Of a stretch of 64,000 nt of DNA, positions 30,669 through 38,845 are shown one piece after another. Every line of letters starts with the position of its first letter. Position 1 is the first letter of the stretch. The stretch lies in assembly GCF_015477765.1 (NCBI RefSeq), contig NZ_JADLQQ010000005.1, forward strand, positions 62,001 to 126,000. The letters are read 5' to 3'. The notes under the pieces were generated by a model. That model saw only the letters and a program-made list of their open reading frames with translations. It ran no database searches and had not been told where the DNA came from. Made by a program: the position numbers and the translations under genes. Origin of the DNA: Nocardia transvalensis. GTDB lineage: Bacteria; Actinomycetota; Actinomycetes; Mycobacteriales; Mycobacteriaceae.

Positions 30669-32996
30669 TCACGATGAAGTAGGCGGGCGCAGGACCAGGC
30701 CGGTGTGCGTGCCGCCGAGTGACGAGGAATTGATAAGCGCTGGGCCGCACGGGAATCCGTTCTTCCAGCTCGCGACGGCCAGCGCCGCGCACAGCTGCGC
30801 CCCGGCGCCGCCGGGCTCGCCCAGCACGCGCTTGGGGCGTTCGACGCGACAGGAATCCGGCAGACCGAGCCGAGCGATCGCGCGGTTCTCCGGGTTGTCG
30901 GCCACGTGCAGGCCCGCCGCGTTGGCCCAGACGGCAGCGAGTCGATCGGGCCGCAACCGCGCCTCCCCGAGCGCCTCGCGCATGGCCCGTTCCAGGCCGC
31001 GACCACGCGGATCCCAGCGGGCGATGCCGACGGCGTCGGAGGTCGTCGCGTATCCGCCCACCTCGGCGAGAATTCGGGCGCCGCGCGCACGCGCGAGCGA
31101 GGCTCGCTCCAGCAGCAGGGTGATGCTGCCCTCCGCGAGCAGGTAGTCGCGGCCCGAGCGCCCGCCGAACAGCGACAGACCACGGTAGGCGTCGGTCGCA
31201 TAACTCGACAGCTCGTCGACGGCGCAGCACAGCACCGCCTCCGCCCGCCCCGCGCGCAGCAGGTCGGTGGCGATCGTCAACGCCGCGGCACCGGCCGAAT
31301 GTCCCACGGCCGCCGTGGATGTCGGGCCCTTGGCGCCGAGCACCATGGCCACCTGGCCCGCGGCCGCGTTGAAGACGGTGTTGGGGAAGAAGGCCGGATT
31401 GGCCATCGACGGCCCGCCCTCGACGACCGGCAGGAAGAAGTCCCCGATGCTCTGGATCGGGCCGATTCCGGTGCCGAGTACGACACCGACCCGTTCGTCG
31501 GCGTCCAGTCCGGCATGCTCGAGCGCTCCCCGGCAGGTCGCCACCGCGAGCTGTCCGAGCCGATCCATCCGGCGTCGTTGCCTCGGTGCGGTGTAGCGCG
31601 TCATGTCGGCGGTGATCCGGGCGACCCGCAGGCCGTCTTCGTCACGGCCGAGGCGGATTCCGGCGCGATAGGCCTGCCAGAGTTCGTCGATCGAGGTTCC
31701 GGCCGGGCTCACCGCCGCGATGCCGGTGACCGCCACGTCGTCCACGGGGAATCGGGTTCTCGGGCGGGTGCGGGTTCCCGGGCGGGCGTAGGCGACTGTG
31801 GCGTTGGCTCCGGCGAAGGCGAAATTGTTCGACAGCGCGACGTCCATGGCCAGCGGGCGACCTTCGTTGGGTGCGGCCTCCAGCCCGCAGCCGGGGTCGG
31901 CACCGGTGAATCCCGCTGTGGGAGGGGCCCATTGGTCCTCCAGCGCCTTGATCGTCACGATCGCCTCGACCGCACCGGCCGCACCGAGCAGATGCCCGAT
32001 CATCGACTTCGTACTGCTCAGCACCACCTGCTGGGCGGCGGTGCCGAGTGCCGAGCGCACCGCATTGCTTTCCGCCGAGTCGTTTTTCGGCGTGCCGGTC
32101 CCGTGCCCGTTGATGTACGCGACGTCGGCACCGGTCAGACCGGCCTCGCACAACGCACTGCGGATCGCGCGTGCCGCGCCCTCACCGGCGGGGTGCGGGG
32201 CGGTCGCGTGATAGCCGTCGGCGGACATGCCGTAGGAGAGGATCTCGGTCAGGATCGGGGCACCGGCGGCGAGCGCGATATCGGCACGAACGACGACGAG
32301 CATCCCGCTCCCCTCGCCCAGCGACAAGCCGTCGCGACTGCGCGAATACGGCGCGGCCGGGCGCGCGGACAGCGACTCGACACTGCCGAATCCCACGTAC
32401 GCCATCTCGGTCAGCGCATCGCTGCCGCCCACCAGCATCGCGTCCGCACGCCCGGCACGAATGATCTCGACGGCGTGGGCCAAGGCGTGCGCACTCGATG
32501 CGCAGGCGGTGTTGACCGTCAACACCGGGCCTCGAAGTCCGAATGCCGCGCTCAGCACCTCCGCGATGACATGCGGCGGCACCAGCAGCAGATGTTTGTC
32601 GTCGCGCGGATTCGCGCCCTGCCCCCGTGTCCGCCGCAAAACCCTTTCGCCGCTGCGTATTCCGCCATTGCAGGTGCCGAGCGAGACGCCCCACCGCGTC
32701 GCGGGCACCGCGACGCCCGCGCCGGACATCGCCTCCTCCGCGGCGAGGAGCGCGAAATCCACGGCGGGCTCGGGATCACGCAGCCCGAGCCGGGTCAGAT
32801 AGTCGTATTTCGGCCGACGCGATTCGGGGACTTCGCCGCCGATCGGTGCGTCGAACCCGTCCAGCGACAGACCGTGTATCGCGCCGATCGCCACGTTTCC
32901 CCGGCGCACCTCGTCCCACAGGCTCGCCACACCGATACCGTGTGCCGTCACCGCGCCGAGCGACGTGACGACGACCCGTGTATCCCGCTCGTCCAT
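30669..32996 (-). CDS. Fused ketosynthase-chain length factor (KS-CLF) protein
   Basis: A 775-aa protein of two beta-ketoacyl synthase units in one frame. Unit 1 (~1-405) is intact: Cys165 in NTACASS, His298 in HGTGT, Lys330 and His335 in TKSMIGH. A short Arg/Pro linker (RPGTRTRPRTRFP) leads to unit 2 (~418-775), where the Cys position is His566 (VGHSAG), the HGTGT region reads ANAAGLHVADN and the second His region GEPGGAG. Unit 2 thus lacks the triad, like a chain length factor. Type II systems normally encode these separately. ATG 32996 follows AGAGGA; ATG 33014 overlaps the previous stop. Confidence 0.85.
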   Translation of the reverse strand: MDERDTRVVVTSLGAVTAHGIGVASLWDEVRRGNVAIGAIHGLSLDGFDAPIGGEVPESRRPKYDYLTRLGLRDPEPAVDFALLAAEEAMSGAGVAVPATRWGVSLGTCNGGIRSGERVLRRTRGQGANPRDDKHLLLVPPHVIAEVLSAAFGLRGPVLTVNTACASSAHALAHAVEIIRAGRADAMLVGGSDALTEMAYVGFGSVESLSARPAAPYSRSRDGLSLGEGSGMLVVVRADIALAAGAPILTEILSYGMSADGYHATAPHPAGEGAARAIRSALCEAGLTGADVAYINGHGTGTPKNDSAESNAVRSALGTAAQQVVLSSTKSMIGHLLGAAGAVEAIVTIKALEDQWAPPTAGFTGADPGCGLEAAPNEGRPLAMDVALSNNFAFAGANATVAYARPGTRTRPRTRFPVDDVAVTGIAAVSPAGTSIDELWQAYRAGIRLGRDEDGLRVARITADMTRYTAPRQRRRMDRLGQLAVATCRGALEHAGLDADERVGVVLGTGIGPIQSIGDFFLPVVEGGPSMANPAFFPNTVFNAAAGQVAMVLGAKGPTSTAAVGHSAGAAALTIATDLLRAGRAEAVLCCAVDELSSYATDAYRGLSLFGGRSGRDYLLAEGSITLLLERASLARARGARILAEVGGYATTSDAVGIARWDPRGRGLERAMREALGEARLRPDRLAAVWANAAGLHVADNPENRAIARLGLPDSCRVERPKRVLGEPGGAGAQLCAALAVASWKNGFPCGPALINSSSLGGTHTGLVLRPPTSS

Positions 32997-33010
32997 CTCG
33001 TGAGGTCCTC

Positions 33011-34294
33011 TCATCCGGCCTTGCTCAGCGCCAGCGCCACCGCCTGGCCCTCCAGTCCGCGGGCGAGCGCGAGAGCGCTGGTCGGGCACGACTGCCGGGC
33101 CGCACCCGGAACGAAATCCAGATCGCAACCCCGCGCCGGTGTCTGCAGGTTCTGCGTCGCGGGCACGATGCCCGAGTGCAGTGCCATGGCCGCGACCGCG
33201 GCATTGAGGGCGCCGGCGCCACCGACCAGATGTCCGGCCTGCGGTTTGACACTGCTGATCTGGGCGTGCCGTGCGGCCGGCCCCAAAGCGGCATGCAGGG
33301 CGCGGGTTTCGGTGACGTCACCGGCCGGAGTCGCACACCCGTGCGCGGCGATGTAATCGATCGAGTGCACCGAGTCGCCGGTGTCGGCGGCGGCGTATCG
33401 AATCGCCCTGGACAGGCCGCGGCCTTGCGGTTCCGGTGTGGGGGGACGCATTCCATCGTTTCCCGCACCGAATCCGGTGATCTCCGCGTAGCATCCAGCG
33501 CCACGTTTACGCGCCCGCTCCCGTTCCTCGACGACCAGCACGACCGCGCCCTCACCCAGCACGGACCCGCTGTGGTCCCTGTCGAAGGGCCGGAACGCAC
33601 GCTCGCCCAACTCGTTTCGGTCGGTGAGTACGCCGAGCCCGTCCATCCGCGACATCGCCCACCAGGTCGTGGCGTCGTCGAAACCACCGGCCAGCGCCAC
33701 ATCGACCTCACCGCGCCGCACCGCACGCATCGCCCGACCGATGGCCGTCGCACCGGCATCCGCGGTACCCGCGTAGAAGCAATTCGCCCCCTGGATACCG
33801 AATTTCGACGACACGTGGAAAACGGCGCCGTTCTGCAGACCCTCCACGTAGGCCAGCGGCGGTATCAGCGTTCTGGCGTTCTCGCCGAGGGCACGCAGGT
33901 CGATCGTGCCGTCGGGCTTGCGGACGCTGTCGAGTTCGGCGATCGTCTCGTCACGGTGGCAGATGTCCTTGTTGCCCCCGAGGAACAACCCGGCGCGGTG
34001 GCCCAGTGCCGATTTCTCGATCCCCGCGTCGTCGAGTGCCAGCGAGGCCGCGGCCACGGCGAATTGATCGCCCCGCGTGGACATCTTGCGGGCCCGCGCG
34101 TTGAGGTACCGGGACGGATCGAAGTCGAGGATCTCCGCGCCCAGGTGGGTGCGCAGCGGGGCGGGGTCGAACAGCCGGAATCGCCGCACCGCTGTGCGGC
34201 CCGCCACGATGGCCGCCCAGTTCTCCTCCACACCGGTCCCGAGAGCGGTAATGATCCCGATGCCGGTGACCATGGCGCGGCGCGGCGCGGTCAT
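33011..34294 (-). CDS. Ketosynthase-like protein with Cys-to-Ala active site (CLF-like)
   Basis: A 427-aa KAS II-fold protein. The nucleophile position, aligned through AGATAIG, is Ala178 (GTADAG), while His319 (AAHGCATPAGD), Lys351 and His356 (KPQAGH) remain. It cannot condense by the normal mechanism but could decarboxylate malonyl-ACP or act as chain length factor for the full-triad KS at 34704. Cys172, six residues upstream, is an unlikely substitute. Start and stop overlap the neighbouring genes as ATGA, so expression is coupled. Confidence 0.82.
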   Translation of the reverse strand: MTAPRRAMVTGIGIITALGTGVEENWAAIVAGRTAVRRFRLFDPAPLRTHLGAEILDFDPSRYLNARARKMSTRGDQFAVAAASLALDDAGIEKSALGHRAGLFLGGNKDICHRDETIAELDSVRKPDGTIDLRALGENARTLIPPLAYVEGLQNGAVFHVSSKFGIQGANCFYAGTADAGATAIGRAMRAVRRGEVDVALAGGFDDATTWWAMSRMDGLGVLTDRNELGERAFRPFDRDHSGSVLGEGAVVLVVEERERARKRGAGCYAEITGFGAGNDGMRPPTPEPQGRGLSRAIRYAAADTGDSVHSIDYIAAHGCATPAGDVTETRALHAALGPAARHAQISSVKPQAGHLVGGAGALNAAVAAMALHSGIVPATQNLQTPARGCDLDFVPGAARQSCPTSALALARGLEGQAVALALSKAG

Positions 34295-34707
34295 GCGGGG
34301 CTCGTTCCGCGCGGGGACATCCGGACCAGCCGCAGTGTCCGTGCGCTCGCGACCACCCGGCCGTCGACCGTTGCCGTGCAGCACCAGAGCCCGGAGTCGG
34401 CGTCGTACCCGGCGGCCTCGACGGTGAACACGACCTGGTCTCCGGGGACGACGAACCGCCGGAAACGCACCGCCTCCGCTGTGCGCAACCGCCACTCGCC
34501 GGCGCCCGCCGCCCGGCCCGCGAGCGCGATCATGCCCTCCAGCAACAACACTCCGGGCATGATCGGATAGCGCGGAAAGTGATCGGCGAACACCGGCAGC
34601 GTTCCCGGGATATTCCGGATCGCGACGGCGCGGAGGCCGGGTTCGAGTTCGAGTATCCGGTCGAATCCCGGATCGGCGATCGATGCCGGTAGCACGGCGG
34701 CGGTCAT
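34291..34707 (-). CDS. FabZ-like 3-hydroxyacyl-ACP dehydratase (catalytic subunit)
   Basis: A 138-aa single-hotdog protein. The active-site helix reads DHFPRYPIMPGVLLLEGM, with the His of HFP and the Glu in the positions used by FabZ. The Gln-Ala after Glu in FabZ is changed. It should dehydrate beta-hydroxyacyl-ACP to enoyl-ACP. A second hotdog protein without the His is encoded at 35975, and the pair may form a heterodimer. It sits between two ketosynthase genes with ATGA overlaps on both sides. Confidence 0.84.
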   Translation of the reverse strand: MTAAVLPASIADPGFDRILELEPGLRAVAIRNIPGTLPVFADHFPRYPIMPGVLLLEGMIALAGRAAGAGEWRLRTAEAVRFRRFVVPGDQVVFTVEAAGYDADSGLWCCTATVDGRVVASARTLRLVRMSPRGTSPA

Positions 34708-35978
34708 AGCGAATCCTCCTGATAGGAAGCGAGGACGAGACTCGTATTCGACCCGCCGAAGGCGAGCGCGTTGATCAGGACGGCCGAGACGGGCATGGGC
34801 CTGGCGCGCCGGGGCACGTAGTCCAGATCCAAGGCGCGGTCCGGGGTTTCGAGGTTGATCGTCGGCGGCACGAGGGATTCGCGCATCGCTCCGATGCCGA
34901 CGAGCACATTCAGCGCGGCCGCGGCGGCGGTCAGATGACCGGTCATCGACTTGGGCGAGGTGACGGCGAGGCGATACGCGTGGTCGCCGAACACCTTCTT
35001 GATCGCCCTGGTCTCCGACACATCATTGCCCTGGGTGCCGGTGCCGTGCGCGACGACGACGTCGATCTCGTCCGCGGCCAGGCCGGAGTCGGCGATCGCG
35101 GCCTCCATCGCCTCGATCGCGCCCGCCCCGTCCGGCGGCGAGTCGGTGATCCGCCAGGCGTTGAGACTCGATCCGTAGCCCAGGATTTCGGCGTGGATGT
35201 GCGCTCCCCGAGCCCGCGCCGACCGCAGTTCCTCGACGACGAACGCGACCGCGCCCTCGCCGATCACGAACCCGGAGCGGTTGTTGTCGAACGGACGCGA
35301 CGCCGCGGGGGGATTGTCGTTGTACCGGTCGGTCATCGCGCCGAGCAGCGCGAATCCCAGAATGTCGGCCCAGGTGGTCAACGAGTCGTAGCCGCCGACA
35401 ACCATGAGACGGGCGTCGCCGTCCTGGACGAGCCGCAATGTCTCGCCCATCGCATGGCCGGAACCCGAACAGGCCGTGTGGATCCCGACCATCGGGCCGG
35501 ACGCGCCGAGCATGCGCGCCATCGCGTTCAACGCCACGTTCTGGTCGTCGGTCATGACCCGCCGCGGCGGCTGCGCCACGAACGCCGCAGGATTGCCGGA
35601 TTCGCGTCGCACCCTGGCGATTTCGAGGAGGTGGTGCAGGTCGGGCCGTCCCACGCTGGCGCCCATGGCCACGCCGCGCTCGTCCGGCGGATACGCCACG
35701 GCGGCGCCGTGCGCGTCCGCCAGCGCCTCGGTCACGGCGGCGAGCCCGAACAGGCCGGGCCTGCCGACCCAGCGACGGTCGGTGCTCGGCGGGATCGCGC
35801 TATCGGGGTCGAAATCGTCGGGCACCTGTCCGCCGATCCGCACCGGGAACCCGGTGCAGTCGAAGGTGGCCAGGCGTCGCACACCGCTGCGTCCGGCGAC
35901 GAGGCCGCGCCAGGTCGTCTCCGCGTCGAGACCCAGCGGGATGACCGCCCCCATTCCGGTGATGACCACGCGCCTCAT
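34704..35978 (-). CDS. Beta-ketoacyl-ACP synthase II-like ketosynthase
   Basis: A 424-aa FabF-fold ketosynthase with a complete catalytic set: Cys170 (HTACSGSGHA), His311 (HGTGTQGND), Lys343 and His348 (SPKSMTGH). Domain ends with LINALAFGGSNTSLVL as in KAS II. It should carry out chain elongation with malonyl-ACP. Its likely partner is the Cys-less KS-like protein at 33011; the operon also contains the KS-CLF fusion, so two KS/CLF systems coexist. Start (ATG 35978) and stop overlap neighbours. Confidence 0.88.
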   Translation of the reverse strand: MRRVVITGMGAVIPLGLDAETTWRGLVAGRSGVRRLATFDCTGFPVRIGGQVPDDFDPDSAIPPSTDRRWVGRPGLFGLAAVTEALADAHGAAVAYPPDERGVAMGASVGRPDLHHLLEIARVRRESGNPAAFVAQPPRRVMTDDQNVALNAMARMLGASGPMVGIHTACSGSGHAMGETLRLVQDGDARLMVVGGYDSLTTWADILGFALLGAMTDRYNDNPPAASRPFDNNRSGFVIGEGAVAFVVEELRSARARGAHIHAEILGYGSSLNAWRITDSPPDGAGAIEAMEAAIADSGLAADEIDVVVAHGTGTQGNDVSETRAIKKVFGDHAYRLAVTSPKSMTGHLTAAAAALNVLVGIGAMRESLVPPTINLETPDRALDLDYVPRRARPMPVSAVLINALAFGGSNTSLVLASYQEDSL

Positions 35979-36427
35979 CGCGGCGCCCCCTGGCCCAGCA
36001 GCTGTCGCGCCAGGGCGCGGGTGTCGGCCGGATCGTCGAGGTTCTCGGCGTCGATGAGCGCGCACATGATGGTGCTGGCCTCCAGGACGACGGCCCCGTC
36101 CACCTCGATCCGACCGTCCACGACCGCGGCGTCGCGGTCGGCGGAGACGACCTCGACGTGCATGCGGAGGATGTCGCCCGGTCGCAGGTCCCGGTGCATC
36201 GACACCTCCCCCACCGTCAACAGCGCCGCCCGCTTGGTGTGCTCCGAGCTGAGCAGGACCAGCCACGTACCGGCCTGGCACAGTGCCTCGAGCGCCATCC
36301 CGAACGGAAGCAGCGACCCGCTCGCGGTGGGCTGCCAATAGTCCTCGTACACAGAGGTGACCTTGCTGGCGGTGATGTGCCGCATCGACTCCCAGGACTC
36401 GATTCGATCGACGAGGTGGAACCGCAT
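35975..36427 (-). CDS. Hotdog-fold dehydratase-like protein lacking catalytic His
   Basis: A 150-aa FabA/FabZ-like protein. The helix LPFGMALEALCQAG keeps the Glu and the QAG of FabZ, but the residue eight before the Pro, where FabZ has His, is Pro. It probably cannot dehydrate alone. Heterodimeric dehydratases are known from highly reducing type II PKS systems such as ishigamide, so I infer a partnership with the protein at 34291. ATG 36427 follows GGGAGG. Confidence 0.75.
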   Translation of the reverse strand: MRFHLVDRIESWESMRHITASKVTSVYEDYWQPTASGSLLPFGMALEALCQAGTWLVLLSSEHTKRAALLTVGEVSMHRDLRPGDILRMHVEVVSADRDAAVVDGRIEVDGAVVLEASTIMCALIDAENLDDPADTRALARQLLGQGAPR

Positions 36428-36453
36428 ATCTGCCTCCCTGGCGAACTCGGGCG

Positions 36454-37239
36454 CTACCGATGCGCGTTGGCGTTCAGGATCAGGCCGAGCCGGCACGACA
36501 GGCCGCCGTCGACGCGAATGAGCTCGCCGGTGATGTACGAGGCCTCGGGGCCCGCGAGAAAGGCGACCGTCGCCGCGATGTCCTCGACGGTCCCGTACCT
36601 GCGCATCGGGATCTGTAGGCGGCCGCGGCCGTCGTCGCGGACCATGACGTGGGAGATGAGGTCGGTCGGGATGATCCCGCCCAGAACCGCGTTCACGCGC
36701 ACACCGAACCGGGCGAACTCGACCGCCGAGGCGTAGGTGAACGAATTTATCGCACCCTTGGACGTCGAATAGTTCGATTGCCCGGGCAGGCCGAAATCGC
36801 CCATGATCGACGACATGTTCACGATCGCACCGTCGTACTGGCTCATGAAATGCTCCGCCACGGCGGTCGTGCAGTTGAATGTCCCGCCGAGGTTCACCTC
36901 GAGCACCTTCCACCAGTCGGCGAAGGTCGTCTCGTAGATCAGGCCGTCGCCGGTGGCGCCGGCATTGTTGACCAGGATGTGCAGCCCGCCCAGGCGCCGC
37001 ATAGTCTGCTCCACCAGCAGTTCGGCCTCGCCGGGGATCGAGACGTCGGCACCGAGCGCGACGGCCGTGCCGCCCCAGCTCCTGATCTCTCGCACGACTT
37101 TCTCCGCATCCTCCACGCGGGTGCGGTAATTGACGGCGACGGCTGCGCCCCGCTGCGCCAGCTCCTGCGCGATCGCCCTGCCGATACCGCGGGAAGCTCC
37201 GGTCACCAGGGCAATGCGGCCCTCCAGCAGCCCCGACAT
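36454..37239 (-). CDS. 3-oxoacyl-ACP reductase (FabG-like)
   Basis: A 261-aa SDR ketoreductase. Cofactor motif TGASRGIG (13-20), NNAG (91-94), and catalytic Ser143, Tyr157, Lys161 (NYSTSKGA). GELIRVDGGLS near the C-terminus is typical of FabG. It would reduce the beta-keto group to hydroxyl after each condensation, which marks the system as reducing rather than aromatic type II PKS. It lies 2 nt after the ACP stop. Confidence 0.88.
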   Translation of the reverse strand: MSGLLEGRIALVTGASRGIGRAIAQELAQRGAAVAVNYRTRVEDAEKVVREIRSWGGTAVALGADVSIPGEAELLVEQTMRRLGGLHILVNNAGATGDGLIYETTFADWWKVLEVNLGGTFNCTTAVAEHFMSQYDGAIVNMSSIMGDFGLPGQSNYSTSKGAINSFTYASAVEFARFGVRVNAVLGGIIPTDLISHVMVRDDGRGRLQIPMRRYGTVEDIAATVAFLAGPEASYITGELIRVDGGLSCRLGLILNANAHR

Positions 37240-37241
37240 GG

Positions 37242-37655
37242 CTATCGGGTGTCCTCTGTCGCGGCGGCACGATCGACGACGAGGTCGATCAGGTTCTGCA
37301 CCGTGATCAAGCCGAGCACCTGGTCGGCCTTCAGCGGCCCGTCCAGCTGGCTACGATCGAACTGGGGGAGAACCTTTTCCAGATGCGTCAGGCCGACGTC
37401 GCTGACCACCTCGTTCTCGTCGCCGAATTCCTCGTCCGGGATTCCGCCCTGCAGCAGGGCCGCCACATCCGAGACGGCGATCTTGATCCCGGTGTCGCGC
37501 TGGACGCGGAACATGATGTCGAGCAGATCGATGCTTTCGGCACCCAATTCGTCGATCAGCGTGGCCTCCGGGACGACCTCCGACGGGTCGAGGCCGAGGG
37601 CGTCCGCCACCGCTATCTGCACGATGCGTTCGTAATCGCTGATGGTGCTGGTCAT
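37242..37655 (-). CDS. Acyl carrier protein, extended
   Basis: A 137-aa carrier protein, longer than the usual 80-90. The phosphopantetheine site is Ser41 in LGAESIDLLDIMFR. Residues 1-65 form the common N-terminal helices; an acidic insert (GIPDEEFGDENEVV) and an extra helix pair follow, ending with LITVQNLIDLVVDR, which resembles the last helix of ACPs. So the extension is internal between helices. It carries the growing chain for the KS, KR and DH enzymes of this operon. It overlaps fabD by 4 nt. Confidence 0.87.
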   Translation of the reverse strand: MTSTISDYERIVQIAVADALGLDPSEVVPEATLIDELGAESIDLLDIMFRVQRDTGIKIAVSDVAALLQGGIPDEEFGDENEVVSDVGLTHLEKVLPQFDRSQLDGPLKADQVLGLITVQNLIDLVVDRAAATEDTR

Positions 37656-38677
37656 TTCCGTACTGCCTTTCGAGGAGATGCGACGGAGGCTTGCAGGGTG
37701 TGCAGGACCGCGGCGAGCCGGCGGGCGTCATTGGTGCTGTGCACCGCTGCCTCGGCACCGGTGCGGTCGACGAAGCCACTGAGCACCCGGCCCGGACCCA
37801 CCTCGAGGTAGTAGTCGACCGCGAACCACCGTGCGGCGCAGAGTAATTCGGTCCATCGAACCGGTCCGGCCAGTTGACAGCGCAGCAGCCGCCGGGCATG
37901 TTCGCCACCTTTGACGACGCTCGCGGTCACCGAGCTCAGCACCGGAAAACACGGGTCGGAGAAGGGGACGGTGGCCAGTTCGTCGCTGAATTCCTCGGCG
38001 ATCGAGAGCATCAGTGAGCAGTGGAACGGCGCGCCGACATCGAGCCGGACGGTACGATCGGCGCCCGCCTGCCGGGCTTGTCTCGCCGCCGCGGCGACCG
38101 CGCCACGGCTGCCGGAGATCACCGTTTGCGTGGGCGCGTTCAGGTTGGCCACCTCGACGACACCACCCGTCGCCGCCGCCACGTTCACACAGATTTGCTC
38201 GACATCGCCGGCGGGGATTCCGAGGATCGCGACCATCGCGCCCGGAATCCGATCGGCGACACCGCCCATCAACTGCCCGCGACGGCGAACCAGCGCGAGC
38301 GCGTCGGCGAAGGTGAGGACTCCGGCCGCGACGAGCGCGCTGAACTCACCGAGGCTGTGCCCGGCAACCACTTCGGGGCGAAAGCCGTTGGCCGCCAGGA
38401 TCGAGTAGGTCGCGATGCTGGTGGCGAGGATCGCCGGCTGTGCGACCTCGGTGCGGGTCAGGTCGACCGCGTCGCCGGTGAGGCAGAGTTCGGTCAGGGG
38501 AAGACCCAGCACCTCATCCGCTTCGGCGAAGATCGGTCCCACCGTCTGCGGATATTCCCGCAGCAGATGATCGGCCATACCTGCCCGCTGCGAACCTTGA
38601 CCGGGAAACATGGCGAGCGCTCGGGCGAGCCTGGGCTTCCCGTTTCCGGCGATACATGACACGGAAGCTGTCGACAC
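37652..38677 (-). CDS. Malonyl-CoA:ACP transacylase
   Basis: A 341-aa FabD-like acyltransferase. GQGSQ motif near residue 26, catalytic Ser108 in GHSLGEFSA, Arg in LVRRRGQLM, and His in APFHCSLM. It loads malonyl units on the ACP encoded next. As first gene of the leftward PKS operon it begins at GTG 38677, 9 nt after a strong AAGGAGG. A dedicated transacylase inside a type II cluster is not universal, so the system may run independently of primary fatty-acid synthesis. Confidence 0.88.
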   Translation of the reverse strand: MSTASVSCIAGNGKPRLARALAMFPGQGSQRAGMADHLLREYPQTVGPIFAEADEVLGLPLTELCLTGDAVDLTRTEVAQPAILATSIATYSILAANGFRPEVVAGHSLGEFSALVAAGVLTFADALALVRRRGQLMGGVADRIPGAMVAILGIPAGDVEQICVNVAAATGGVVEVANLNAPTQTVISGSRGAVAAAARQARQAGADRTVRLDVGAPFHCSLMLSIAEEFSDELATVPFSDPCFPVLSSVTASVVKGGEHARRLLRCQLAGPVRWTELLCAARWFAVDYYLEVGPGRVLSGFVDRTGAEAAVHSTNDARRLAAVLHTLQASVASPRKAVRK

Positions 38678-38752
38678 TGCCTGCGCCTCCTTTGCAGGTG
38701 AACGAACCGCACCGCGGGGTCCTCCGATTCAAAGGGGGGCGTCTGGACGGGA

Positions 38753-38770
38753 TTCTTGAATCTTTCTCGA
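38753..38770 (-). promoter_or_regulatory. SARP box candidate upstream of the PKS operon
   Basis: On the minus strand: TCGAGAA-AGAT-TCAAGAA, two heptamers that agree at 6 of 7 positions, 11 bp apart, ending 76 nt before the fabD start. The second repeat deviates from TCGAG by one base. The area also contains an inverted repeat GATTCAA (38726-38732) / TTGAATC (38756-38762). It lies between fabD and the divergent MmpL gene and could serve both. Confidence 0.5.
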
Positions 38771-38845
38771 GCACGGCTGCGCCCGCCTATGCCGCGGTTT
38801 ACCGTGGCAACAGCCAGTCACCGGTCACGGCGGCAAGGGGCCGCG

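Noticed and set aside
30906-33356. Plus-strand open frame of 816 codons opposite the KS-CLF gene
   Set aside because: Antisense to a gene with clear ketosynthase active-site motifs; composition is that of a shadow frame.
38767-38773. TCGAGCA as a SARP box for the MmpL gene on the plus strand
   Set aside because: The partner heptamer 11 bp upstream (TTGAATC) matches poorly; the minus-strand reading TCGAGAA/TCAAGAA is better, so the site was assigned to the PKS operon.
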